Shown in pieces: positions 13,442 to 24,592 of a stretch of DNA of 64,000 nucleotides. The notes below the pieces were generated by a model. The model was given only the letters and a program-made list of their open reading frames with translations, was not told the DNA's origin and made no database searches. The translations under genes were made by a program, and so were the position numbers. Origin of the DNA: Kalaharituber pfeilii (lineage: Eukaryota > Ascomycota > Pezizomycetes > Pezizales > Pezizaceae); NCBI GenBank assembly GCA_015179045.1, contig WHUZ01000023.1:310001-374000 (forward strand), read 5' to 3'. Within the stretch, counting starts at the first letter, position 1. Each line of letters begins with the position of its first letter.

Positions 13442-14279
13442 AGTTAGGTTGCGGTGGTCGCTGTGGTGCAGGTCGTGGTGCAATGTGTGTTCGGCGGCCC
13501 AATTGCCTCAACCGTGGTGTCCTTGCACAGTACTGTACCTGGAAATGTGCCCACCGACGAATATTCGAAGAAGATAACGGGGGGTATAGCTATAGTAATC
13601 TGCTCCTTCACGTTTCTCTGGAGCCAAAAAAATCTGGGCTCCAGTGCCTTCTTTTCTTAGAGTATGGCGTGTGCAGCCCAATAGTTTCTTCAGGTTGCAA
13701 GGTAATTGCGAAGGGGGGACAACGGGAGGGATGGACAGTGGCCAAAGCTATCACTGGCGGGTCGATCCTATGTTCCGCTGTTATTCTTTGCTCCCTTGCG
13801 TCGGCGACGACGAATCAACTCGGGTGCTTCTCTGGCCTGCCGTGATCCCTCAGCTCGGAAAGGCTTTTCCTCTCGTGGAAAGACTTTGGGGAGACCAGAG
13901 CGAGATCTGGGTGTGGGGGAGGAAGGTGGTGCCTCTTTTTTTGTTCCTGTGGGCTCGCCTGAGGGCTCAAAGGGCACACTGGAGAGAGGGACGGGGGGAC
14001 AGCAAGATACTATGTAGATGAACCAGTGGATCGTATAGAGGAAGGCTCAAGACGCTGGGACGAGACCAAGCCAGCCGGAACAACCACCAGGAACGAAGGT
14101 GTTTCACGCACGGAACAGCCGGTTGCTGCCCACACGCTGCTGACTGACCCAGGGCTTCCGTACGCCTGGGTCTGCGTGCTTCAAGGTGCGAGCACAGAGC
14201 AGCCCGCCCTTCTGACGCTCGGCGTGGACGCTGGTTGGATGGGCTGGGGATGCGCTGCCAGGGTGTGGTAGGTGTGGGT

Positions 14280-14316
14280 GGGGGGGGGGGGGGGGGGGGA
14301 GGGGGGGGAGGGGGGG
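14280..14316. repeat. Poly-G tract
   Basis: Twenty consecutive G followed by further G runs split by single A. The exact length is likely to be error-prone in any assembly. Confidence 0.9.
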
Positions 14317-15728
14317 AAGGAGGACAGCTCACTTTCCTCGCTCGTTACTTTTTTGATCGTCACTGGGCTCTTCCCTACTGGCGTTTACCGTCGTTTAGGG
14401 GGGGTGAGGGAAAGGCAGGGTGCGCTCTCGTCGAGGAGGGTGTTCTGTCACAGGCTGTATGGGGGCCGCAGCTGCCCCTTGAGTCCGGTCGAGGTCGATG
14501 GCTTGCTTCTGCCCAGCGGGCTGCGCGAGTAGCACGGCAGCAAGGCCTGCGCATGCTGCGTCGAGGGCGCTGTGCTGTGCGCCGCGGCCGCCAGCCGGAC
14601 TACCTAGACCGACTACCGCTGCCGACCTGGACTCGGCCTGCGAGCGCACTCTACTTGACACGCTCCTCAGCGAGCGAGCATTCCCCCCCTACCCCCCCTC
14701 CCCCCCCCCTCCCCCGAACTCGACCCAGCCTTGGCGCCAGTGGAACGAAGTGTGTGCGAAGCTGGCCAGTGCCCATGCTGAGACCTAAACGGACGGCCAG
14801 AATCGAATTCAGCAAAAGCTGGGGAAGGCCCGTCTACAGCCAAGGATCAGGATAGCAGCCCATGGGATGTGCTGTGATAAAGCCCCACAGAGATGGCCGC
14901 CCTAGTACGGTGCGTGCACACTGGTCTGTGCCTGTTATTATTATTACTCATTAATCATGCGCAATGCCTTTGCTCCTCTCGTACCCAAGCTGGCCTTCGC
15001 AGCGCGTGCGTACTACTACCGCTGGTAACTAAACGCCTGTTACAGAACAGAACAGGGCAGGCCTCCATACGTGAGGACTAGGCATACGTGCCCCGTGCAA
15101 GTGGAATGCGCACTCACACAAAGGGCAGCTGTGACGAATTCTCTAGCTACTATTCACAACTATCCCCCAAACCAGATAGAGCAGCCCACATGGCAGATGG
15201 CAAAGGGAGATATCGCCAGCTGGTAGTTCGGTGTCTATACGGCGTCATCTCAGCCCTACTTGCTGCCAGTGTAAAGCATTCCATAGATACATTTATGTAG
15301 TGGTAGCCTCGCCTTGTCTGCTTTAGTTGATCTCAAATTTTATTCTCTACTCTAATGTATGTAAAACCCTACAGTAGACCGTGCAACGGATGGCCTTGCC
15401 CTATCAAACTCGCCGTTGCCACAGTAATTGAGTTGTGAATGGAGAACCAGAGGCGGCGGTATAACTGGTGCTTAAGTCCACAGGTACGCAGACTCAGATG
15501 TAGCCAACAGTTTCAACCAGCAATCGACCTATCGTACATATGCCTCCCATTGCATGAGTATCAAGGCACTGGCTTCAAATCTTTAGCCCCAAACCTATGC
15601 ACTTTCACTTTTTGAAGGATATGCAGCTGCATTCGGCTGTACTATTACTGGAGCCAGACACGAAGGTTTGCAATACCCCTAGCATAAGAGAAGGGACCAA
15701 AAAAAAAAAAAAAAAGAAGCACCTCCCC

Positions 15729-18340
15729 TTAGCTCATTCTGCTTCGTAACTGGTCAGTCTCCCGTTCTAGTACTACATACATTCCCTGGCTTAATTTTTC
15801 AGCCTCTTCTGTCATAGTGCCCAACTGTAAAGCATTCTTGACGAAGCGGGAGCATGCGTTTTGTCGCCAGCGTGCATCCCAGTCTGGCAGGGATATTTTG
15901 TTCCTGTTATCTGTGAAGCTTGAGCATGTCAAAGCTATTGTACCGTCCTGCTGCATGAGCACATACAAGCAGCTCTCTCGTCGTTCTTCACGTTCATCTG
16001 AACTCGTTGGAGGAGATTGTCTGCGGGCAAGGTCCCTCGATCGGTTGCTTGTCCTCTGCTATTGCTCGAAAACTTCCAAATATCTCGCAGTTTTCCTCAA
16101 TTCTTGGCGTACCGAGTTCTCATTACTCCGTAGATCAGTCACATTTTTGTATTGGGGAGATGGTAGTACATCCCCCAAAACGCAGGGAGTTTAACGCAGA
16201 TTGGCATGCGTTTTTATTGGTAGAACACACCTAGTTTAGATATTAGTTTGGATGAAATGCCATCTATGAGGTGCCACAGTAGATAACACTTCGCGATCTT
16301 TATAACGCATAATGTGGTTTATTATTGTTTCGTCTCTCTTACCTGCCCGTCCAAAAACTGTGTTCATCGAGCTGTGGCTTAAAGCTGCACATCCACAGAA
16401 AAAAGCGTGATTTTTATCTCATTGGTGGGATAGTATGCAGAGAGCATGAAAATTACGCCCGCGGCCAGGGGCTTCTCTTGGGTCAGAAAAGTGGTTCGAG
16501 TATGACGAAGGACAAGGATATTTCCGGAGCATCGCGTTGCCCGCATGACCCCAGATTTTTTGTACTAGAGTTGAACAGCCAATGGATTGTGGTCGGTCTG
16601 TGCATGATCATCATTGGCCAGCAACATGATTAAAGTGTCTCGCTGCCGCGGCTAGCCTCGCTCGACGTTGCAATTCTAGTTTGGGTAAAGACCAACTGTT
16701 TGGCTTGGTTGCAGAAGGTTGAACCCATGCTTCCAAAAGGTCGCTTGCGTGTGCATTAGCGTCAGGCTGGATTAAAATCAGTTTCCTCAACAAGACCCTG
16801 TCAATCACTCATGCAAAAAAAGCAACTTTAACCAACCATTCCTTGGATATGCAAGTTAGCTTGACAGATGGCACATGATTGACACATGACTATTGAGAAC
16901 TGGATTCTGGAATTGCTCCGGCTTCAGCTACTGCGCCCATAAAATACAGTGACCCGTCAAAAGTCTTAGGGGTTAGGCAGTATAGGGATAAGTGTTTCCT
17001 GCAATATGCAGATCGAGTCTGCATTTATCGTAGGCTCACATTTGGCAAAAGAGATCTCTTTGCCTAACAAATACTGCATATTGCATCATACACTTACCCC
17101 AATATTGCCTAATTCCCAAGACTTTTTACGGGTCGCTGTAGATACCAGCATCAATGGTCTGTAGATGAAGAGGAATACCTTATCCACAAGGGCTGGAGGC
17201 ATCAAGCCATATCACCTGCTCCCCCACAGACCAAATTCTGGGGTAAAGTGAATCAAGCTCGTGCGTGATGTGATCGAGACTGGGTAACATCAGCGCAATT
17301 TGAGATTGCTCAAAATAAACAGCCGCCTGGGGATAATGCTTGTTGAGCGGACCAATTCTGAAGTCACCTGATGCTCTGATCTTGGCAAGCGTGTGGAGAC
17401 AGCTATATTTCAAACAAGCGCCCACAGAGCAATCCTCGTCAAATGGGATTTGCCGGACACGTTTTGTTTGATATTGTGCGGAATACCTTTATCGGGAATG
17501 CTTCCATTCTGGTGTTGTATAAGATTGATCTTATATAGCGTCTGGTAAAAAAATTTGGGCTTAAAGTTCTTTACCCGATCTCACAAAGTTGAAATGATAG
17601 TCGGTGCCGAGACATGCTGATCGCTGACAGGCCAGCTTAGGCAGCCGACAGGGAAAGAAATTAGTACCTACCCAGTTTCGTTTCCTTGGTAGAGCTGAAT
17701 CTTGTAACCCATTGCATTAATGATCTGGTTGTTGGTATTAAACCTGCGCATGTAAGCTACTTAAACACTGTATTTTCTTTTCACATTTTGACATGTTTCT
17801 GTTGAACATAATGCCAAGAATCGAAAAAAGGGACAGATAACGGGGTTCCAGTGATTTAGAAGGAGGCAAAACCGCTAAATACTACATACCAAAACTTGTT
17901 AAATTATCAAGAGTCCTCGGGATACCGAAGATGAAGCTTGTGATGCAAGATTCGTTCTAGGTCAGTCCCTTCACTAATGCCCACGTTGTCGATCGCACTG
18001 CAAAAATCAACATCATTTGTCTGAGAGCTCCTCCTCAAAGCTTGGTTCAGCCAATGAGATGCACTATAGATTATCTATCCTTGAGGGCTTTCGTCCTTAC
18101 CGTTCAAATGAGCCTAAATTCAGATTTCTTGGCATTGCTATTACCCCTAGTCATCTTCTTAGATGATGAAAGCGATATGAGTACCTAGAGTGTTTGCTTA
18201 GTGCAGTTTCCAGAATTGATGTTTCTCGGTAAAAGAAGTGCTCACTCTCAAATACCTGTAAAAGCGAGACTTATCATGCACTGAACACTTCATAGGGCTT
18301 GAAGACCGCCGTCCTGATTCGTGGAGGTATCAAGCTATTC
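15729..18340 (-). pseudogene. Decayed multi-exon gene, unidentified, with MITE inside
   Basis: Several minus-strand blocks read like protein and are bordered by splice-like signals. They include NSLIPPRIRTAVFKPYE (18339 down), VFESEHFFYRETSILETAL (about 18254 down), AIDNVGISEGTDLERILHHK (about 18000 down, preceded by TTTTTGCAG), FNTNNQIINAMGYKIQLYQG (17741-17672, donor GTAGGT), TLYKINLIQHQNGSIPDKGI (17541 down), an 81-residue frame at 17425-17180, and coiled-coil-like text at 16146-15729 ending TDQLRSRMS. Continuity is broken by an in-frame TAG at 16059-16061, by frame conflicts near 18110 and 17440, and by a MITE at 16947-17138. I do not recognise the family. It could be one dead gene or fragments of two. 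The block between 16633 and 16808 is the least certain. Confidence 0.4.
16947..17138. mobile_element. 192-bp foldback MITE, Tc1/mariner type
   Basis: The ends are CAGTGACCCGTCAAAAGTCT.. and its near-complement, flanked by TA on both sides (16945-16946 and 17139-17140), as expected for Tc1/mariner target duplication. The terminal inverted repeats are about 65 bp with roughly a dozen mismatches and leave only a short loop. There is no coding capacity. Confidence 0.85.
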
Positions 18341-21300
18341 TGCATGCAGCACAAAAGGGAATTAATATTTTAACGGGTTTAGCTCTGGTCAGAGCCAATT
18401 AAACACAAGGAAGCAAAGTGGCTGATTCCGATCCAAAGGCAAGGTTGTATTTATCGGTGAAAATGGCATGGGATACCCTTATTGGTGGTGTGAATTGCAA
18501 TGTTTCAAAAGCATTATGCTCGTTGACCTAGCCTCAAGTGATATTAGTATGCAAGTGAATCAATATTCCTCTCCCATTGGATGCGGGATTTAACGCTATC
18601 TACGTTCTTGGAGCAGAAAGATTGGTCTTCGTTGACCACCTAACTATCCACCCTGCATTATGTACTCTGGATGTTATCATCTGGTTGAGTTATTATTGAC
18701 TTCAAATAAAAACTATGACGTCGCTAACCATGTTGCAAAACTCACCATTCCTCCTTGGTTTCATTATGAGGCCCCTTACCCATCGATAAGCAAGGATATT
18801 CATGGAATTTACCCCTCAACTCCCCACCATGATAAAAAAGTTGCCCCTCTTTACCCCTCCATCTTCGAATCTGTATTTATTGAGGTCGAAACATTCGCTT
18901 AAAAAAAATTGAGATTTTTGAACTGTTATTTCTTTAAAAGGTATGTGATGCTTCATATACAATCTCTTTGTTCCTGGTTTTTTCGTTTTTTTTTTTTTAA
19001 TCAAGTTTGGGTGATTGTTTAGAACTGGCAAAAAATTTCAAATGTTCTCGTAGAAGTAGGTGCTACAGCGCGGTCAGCAAATAGTGGGGTACGATAGCAC
19101 GACATGGCAGTAGCTAATGCTTTAAAGTTGCAGGAAAAAAAAAAGTGAAAAAAGAAAAAAGAAAAAAAAAAGAAAAGTGAAAAATGGAAATTACGATATG
19201 GAAAGATTTTTTTTCTCCGAGATATTAGTCCAATAAGATTTTGTCATTTTTTGAGCAACGAAAATTGGAATATTAGGCGTTCACTGCAGGTTGCGTTGGG
19301 GAGAATGCGAAATGTCGTAATGTCCGGCAGAAAGAGTTGAGGACGTGTCAATTGATGAAATGAGGTTTGGCAACGGAGATCTAATATCCGGGTCGCTAAG
19401 CTAGCGTGTATTTCATAAAAGTAAGCGGAGGGGGGGGGAGGTAGAAAAACGTCACACTACTTCATGTTTCAAATTGGGACGATGAACAAAGATGAGCATG
19501 TGAGAGGACGCGCTGTTGTCGGGTGGATTGAGCGAACAGCTATCAATCAAATGCACCATGAACATTGCACTAACGCATATTGTTTCAGCTGCCCATTTTC
19601 CATACATCGCTGACGTCGATGTTTCTCTGGTTTCTTAAAATTGGCGAAACTTCGGAATGCGGGCATTCGGGTTTTAAGGAATGGGTACAGCGGAACCGAG
19701 TGCGGATGTTCGATGCTGCTATTTAGTGATGGTTTGGTTTTCAGGAGTAAATGTGGCAGCCAAAATGGACAAACTAGCTTTCACTGAACGTCCAATAAGT
19801 ATCAATGGCTCTGAAAGACGTACCGTACCGTACGAGAATAAGAGCACTAAATGAGGTAGAACGATGATTGTGGATAGATGAGATTAAATTAGGACGATAT
19901 ATTGTAGGACTAGAAAGCAATTGTGATAGACGTATCCTGCATTTATGAAATCAATTAACCCCTTGCTCACGTGCTGCATGCACATGGTAGGGGGGAGTCT
20001 GTGGTTGGTCGTTTGCCTTGATATTCAAGTCACCTAGGAACCATTGCTGCCTGATGAGGTAGAAGGCATCCCGGTATTTAATATGGATGAACAGTGCCGT
20101 ACCTAAGCTGAAAGAGGGCAGCCGGGTTGACTGGATCACTTGCAATAGCAGATCTGCGTGTGTGAGATCTCTGGGGCAGTGTCGGCGCATCCGGGGTGGG
20201 GGGGGGGGGGGGGTGGGAGGGTGGAGGGGCGACTGGCTAGTGGATGGATGAAAAGCTTGGGGGGACGGCAGGAAGGAGGGAGGACCGGAGGGCAGGTGGG
20301 ACCCTGCATGCCAAGTGGAGGAACGCCAGAGGCACGTTGCGGTGGAAGCGGCGACGGGGTGAAAGCGGGGATACCGGGGACAGACGTTCTCTGTGCGCGG
20401 GGGCGGGCGGCGTTCTGGAAGCCGGAGCCAGGGGCAGCGAAGCTTCGATGGGGGCCCCGTTGCAGCGGCGCACCGCCGGGACGGGGCCACGCATCCTTCC
20501 GCGAGCCTCGGCAGTCTAGCGGCGGCAGCACACAGCATTGTGGCTGTGCGCTTGCACGTGCTGCAGAACGTTCAGCGCAATCGGTGCAGTATGCATATCA
20601 GCGCAAGAGCAGACGTGATGCCTGTTTCTTTAGACTATGGACTATCGACTATGATAGTACGGCAGAGCGCAATCGCTACTGTGCGCAGGGATGCCATCCC
20701 AAGCCTTGCCAACAGCAAGCGCCCTGCCAATCGGCTCTCGTGCCCGTCCTTTCTGTCCAGCGGACTTTTGCCAATCACAGGTATGCATACCAGGCTGGCC
20801 AGCTGCCGTGACTTCAGCAATTCTGGCCCGCGTGGATGGCCCTGCCGCGGTCGAGTCAAGCTTTGTGCCAAGCCGCGCCAAGCCGGCCTGTCCGGAACCT
20901 CGCGTGTCCACCACCCCGGCGCCCTGATCTGCGCCGATGCGGAGTAGAGCCTCTCACGCATCCTGTTGAGCAGCACCTCGCAGCACCATCAGCAAACCAC
21001 ACCCTCGTTGCCCTCCTCTGTCGCGCCCCCTATCAAAACCTCTGCCGACTTCCTCTGAACTCCCTCGCACACAGCACTCGCCCCACCTGCCCGCAGCTTC
21101 TGCATCCCCCCCCCCGCTCCAAGCGTACACGGCGTCGATATCCTAGGGGCCACCAAGCCTGGAGCAAAGCAAGGCTGCACCTCAGCATCGTTCCGCCCAA
21201 TGTGCTGCTTGGCTCCCTGTGGCACATACCCCAATGCCTCCTGATAGCAAAGGCGACTGCTACCCCTGACGAGTCACGCCTCCATTTTGTCCAACTGAAC

Positions 21301-21497
21301 GTTACTCCGCGGTGCTCAGAAGCAGAGCACACCCCTGCACCTCCTTACAGAATCCTCGCTCGCAGGCTTCTCCGCTGTTTGTTCATCATCTTAGACCTGT
21401 AGGCAGTATCTGCACGATCGTCTCACAGCGGGAATAGTCCTCGGCTTCTCCACTGACATACTCCCCCTCCTTCTCCCGCGCCCAAATTTGAAAGGCA
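18341..21497. other. Intergenic region upstream of palH
   Basis: The first half is AT-rich with A/T runs (18965-19000, 19135-19180). An 80-codon ATG-started frame at 18660-18902 has no recognisable motif. From about 20160 to 21130 the sequence becomes GC-rich, with a 16-17-nt G run near 20198, then a pyrimidine-rich leader just before the palH start. Open frames in the GC-rich part look compositional. Confidence 0.45.
20867..20882 (+). promoter_or_regulatory. Paired PacC-type hexamers upstream of palH
   Basis: Two GCCAAG hexamers (20867-20872 and 20877-20882) match the GCCARG consensus of the PacC pH regulator. Further matches are GCCAAG at 20310-20315 and GCCAGG at 20427-20432. Chance matches are expected in GC-rich DNA, so function is unproven. 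Confidence 0.25.
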
Positions 21498-24380
21498 ATG
21501 AGCCTCAGTTCAAGCACAACCCCCAGTATTATTACTGGGAGTCCCAACACTGGCCCAGCTCAGGCGGATATGCGTCACTACAATTGGCGAGCACCCCCGC
21601 AAGTCACGCATAACAGTCGCCCAAAAGACCCACATGACCCTTCAGAACAGCAGGATGAAGGCTATCTGGATCCATGTATGCCAGTAACAATCACTACCGA
21701 CATCACTCTTACTTTAGCCCACTCAAGCACCGTGGTGGTTCCACAGGTGGTAACTTATACCCCAACATGTTTATCAGATAGCAACAACTTGGAAATTTCA
21801 CCAAATTCGGGAACAAATAAGGCGCCGACAGATGACGATGGTCCTGACGGCACTGATCTTCCTGCATCTTCCCTTCGGGACCCATTCTATGCATCAACTA
21901 TACCAATGGCATACTCGATTGCTATGACCATAACACTTTCTTACGTTTTATTATTTCTGTTATTACTTTCTACACCTCGGCCGTGGCTTCAGAAGGTTGC
22001 AACGTTTACAGTTGTGATATGTCTTACTCTAGCATTGGCAGAAACTACTAAGATACTGGAAACAGAGTATTCATTAATGGGGGAAACTTGGACGGCCGAC
22101 ACCGAAAGCGGCTCAGCTAAGCAGATCAGAGAAAAAGTCGTTGCAAGTACCGAAATGCGTATTGGACGAATCATCAGCGATACCTTCTTATGGTTAGCAC
22201 AAGTTCAAACTTTAATAAGGCTGTTTCCCAGGCATCGGGAGAAGATTGTTATCAAATGGGCAGGTTTTGCATTGATCGTTCTGGACACCATTTTTTCTAT
22301 TCTAGTGCATTTTCTATCTCCCACGACAATTATGTCTCCTGAGAACTTTTTGGATGCTATACCTGCATTATCATATCTCTTTCAAATAGCCCTTTCATTA
22401 CTCTACGCCTCATGCGTTCTATATTACTCTCTATCTTCACGAATCCGTCGCTTCGCTTACTACCATCCAAAGGCACCGAACAATATTCTCATTGCCATTC
22501 TTTCCCTTATCAGCGTGCTCATACCAATGGTATTTTTTTGTTTGGACATTGGTCAAAAAGACCTTGCTGCTTGGGGTGACTACGTGCGGTGGGTTGGAGC
22601 TGCAGCAGCCTCCGTTGTAGTGTGGGAATGGGTAGATCGGATTGAACGACTGGAAAGGGAAGAAAGGCGTGAGGGCGTGCTTGGCAGAGAAGTATTTGAT
22701 GACGATGACGGTTTAGTGGAGGACATGGGCATATCGGAAGGGGATGATAACAGAGACCGCGATAAAGGAAATGGGAGTGATAGGGGTCCTGATGCGCCAG
22801 ACCCCGAAAGAGGCTGTGCTTCTGGAGCTTTGCGTGGACAATCGGATGCTGCGACTATGGTGGTGAATCGGCATTCTAGAAATTCGGTAGCGAGCTACCA
22901 GTATAGCAACAATACTTCAGGTGCGCCTACCATCGCCCCATCGGTTGTATCAGCAACCAGAAAAAGCCTAGCTGGGGATCATACCCCAGGCCAACCACAA
23001 CCAGCAGATATTATTAGAACGGGCTCTGCAGTGACAGAGGACAGCTCTGATAGCGGTGCCAGGAGAAGTAGCATCAGCTTTGTTGGATTGAGGAATGATC
23101 GACCAAGCTATTCTGAGCGCAGCACACCCGGACTTGCGAGTAACAGAACTGCAGTTAGGGGTGACGATGATGATGATGATCGTGTAGCTATTGAGGGAGA
23201 GCAAAGCTTGGGATCCCAGGGGGTTCGTGAGCTGAACGAGAAGGTTGATGCGGATGTCGGGTCCTCTTCTGTTACAGCACAGCCCTCAAGCTCGAAACAG
23301 GATAGAATTCAAGAATCAGAAAATACTGGAGGCAATGGCATATTAACCACGCTCAACCCGTTTAAGCGAAAACAGCCGTCGCACATATCTACGGATGAGA
23401 GGGGATTTCAATGGAGGTCACTAGTCTCCAACCTCCCCTTCCGAATCCCCTTCACATCACCAGACCAAGACAGCACTTTTTTCCAACTTAGATTTGGAAG
23501 TAGAGATACCAAAGATAGAGATACAAGTGTAAATGGCCGGCGTCCACTTCCAGTAACTGTCATTCCTGCCCCGCCACGTGGACGAGGGATCTCGTTACAT
23601 GAGCTGGAGGAAGCACGGAGAAGTGGGATCGGGGATGAGAATGTGAAGGGGGTTGGGGTTTGGACAGGAAACTCGATGCGGGCCGCGAGAAATCTGGGGA
23701 GTGTTGATATGTATGAAAACTCGAATCAGAACCAGCAACATCATCCACGGCAGACGATGGTGCAATTTCAGGAGCCAAGACAGTATTATCATCAGTCACA
23801 GCAACGTGGTTCCTCGTTATCTTCTCCAGTCCAGACTCCATCTCTCCCACCACTTCCGCCATCCTCAGCAACTGCGACCTCATCGTGGGGTGGGAGCCAG
23901 TACCATTACATCCAGCAACAGCCACAACAGGACTCGCTACACCTCCGGAGGTCAACGTCCACATCCCTACAGACGGCGTCAGCCATGGCAATCTCCGAAT
24001 CGCCGTATACTAACCCCAGTTCGCAGCCGTTACCGTTGATGTCCGGGGCTTTGCTGCAAGATGGGTATGAGGGGCCTAGCCCATCTTTGACGGGGTTGTC
24101 GAGGCAGGGGGGTTTGAGTGGTGGTGGTGGTGGTGGTGATAGTAGTAGTAGCAGTAGTAGCAGTGGTGGCGGTGGGTCTCTGTCGGCAACGAGGAGGAGT
24201 GTGACTGCGACGAGCTTGGGTGTTGTGGATGAGGTGGCGGCAGTGCCGGTATCGCTGGCACAAGGTAGCCAGAGTATACGTAATGATGCAAGGAGTGCTG
24301 CTGGAGACGGTGACCCTACAGCTACAATAACGATGGCTACGGAAACTGGACAAGGACAAACTGGGAATTCAAGTTTGTAA
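21498..24380 (+). CDS. palH: PalH/Rim21-type alkaline pH sensor
   Basis: Single-exon 960-aa plasma-membrane protein of the Pal/Rim pathway. PalH with PalI and the arrestin PalF signals ambient alkaline pH, leading to proteolytic activation of PacC. An extracellular N-terminus (to about 130) precedes seven hydrophobic segments at roughly 136-156, 167-182, 225-243, 254-273, 288-312, 332-351 and 359-379. The family signature is strong: RIISDTFLWLAQVQTLIRLF, then WAGFALIVLDTIFSIL, and DYVRWVGAAAASVVVWEWV at the last helix. The cytosolic tail (about 380-960) is hydrophilic, with acidic, Gln/Pro and poly-Gly/Ser stretches. It is longer than in Aspergillus-type PalH, which has several hundred residues fewer as I recall. 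The ATG at 21498 precedes the conserved core in the same frame, with a pyrimidine-rich leader before it. Confidence 0.93.
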   Translation: MSLSSSTTPSIITGSPNTGPAQADMRHYNWRAPPQVTHNSRPKDPHDPSEQQDEGYLDPCMPVTITTDITLTLAHSSTVVVPQVVTYTPTCLSDSNNLEISPNSGTNKAPTDDDGPDGTDLPASSLRDPFYASTIPMAYSIAMTITLSYVLLFLLLLSTPRPWLQKVATFTVVICLTLALAETTKILETEYSLMGETWTADTESGSAKQIREKVVASTEMRIGRIISDTFLWLAQVQTLIRLFPRHREKIVIKWAGFALIVLDTIFSILVHFLSPTTIMSPENFLDAIPALSYLFQIALSLLYASCVLYYSLSSRIRRFAYYHPKAPNNILIAILSLISVLIPMVFFCLDIGQKDLAAWGDYVRWVGAAAASVVVWEWVDRIERLEREERREGVLGREVFDDDDGLVEDMGISEGDDNRDRDKGNGSDRGPDAPDPERGCASGALRGQSDAATMVVNRHSRNSVASYQYSNNTSGAPTIAPSVVSATRKSLAGDHTPGQPQPADIIRTGSAVTEDSSDSGARRSSISFVGLRNDRPSYSERSTPGLASNRTAVRGDDDDDDRVAIEGEQSLGSQGVRELNEKVDADVGSSSVTAQPSSSKQDRIQESENTGGNGILTTLNPFKRKQPSHISTDERGFQWRSLVSNLPFRIPFTSPDQDSTFFQLRFGSRDTKDRDTSVNGRRPLPVTVIPAPPRGRGISLHELEEARRSGIGDENVKGVGVWTGNSMRAARNLGSVDMYENSNQNQQHHPRQTMVQFQEPRQYYHQSQQRGSSLSSPVQTPSLPPLPPSSATATSSWGGSQYHYIQQQPQQDSLHLRRSTSTSLQTASAMAISESPYTNPSSQPLPLMSGALLQDGYEGPSPSLTGLSRQGGLSGGGGGGDSSSSSSSSGGGGSLSATRRSVTATSLGVVDEVAAVPVSLAQGSQSIRNDARSAAGDGDPTATITMATETGQGQTGNSSL

Positions 24381-24413
24381 AATAAGTCATGGCGCTTCGG
24401 AAGGGGATCTTTG

Positions 24414-24444
<31 letters not shown>

Positions 24445-24551
24445 CTCTTGGGATATCATTTCGTTTATACCCCTAATCTATTTTGGCATTTGGTTCGTTT
24501 CTAATTATTTATCGCATAGCATTGATTTTTTAACCTTTTTTTTTTTTCAAG

Positions 24552-24592
<41 letters not shown>

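Larger units (their letters stand above)
12785..15728. other. Upstream region with GC-rich island and G runs
   Basis: This is the 5' flank of the minus-strand zinc-finger gene. It holds a long GGT microsatellite, a GC-rich stretch at about 13880-14860 and poly-G tracts. The many open frames here (Gly-, Pro- or Arg-rich, on both strands) are explained by base composition. No conserved domain is visible. Confidence 0.5.

Noticed and set aside
13354..14855. Gly-, Pro- and Arg-rich open frames on both strands
   Set aside because: Explained by the GGT microsatellite, G runs and high GC. No domain, no consistent start or splice structure.
20136..21402. Open frames of 90-217 codons upstream of palH
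   Set aside because: Overlapping frames on both strands in a GC-rich block with no recognisable motif; they look compositional.
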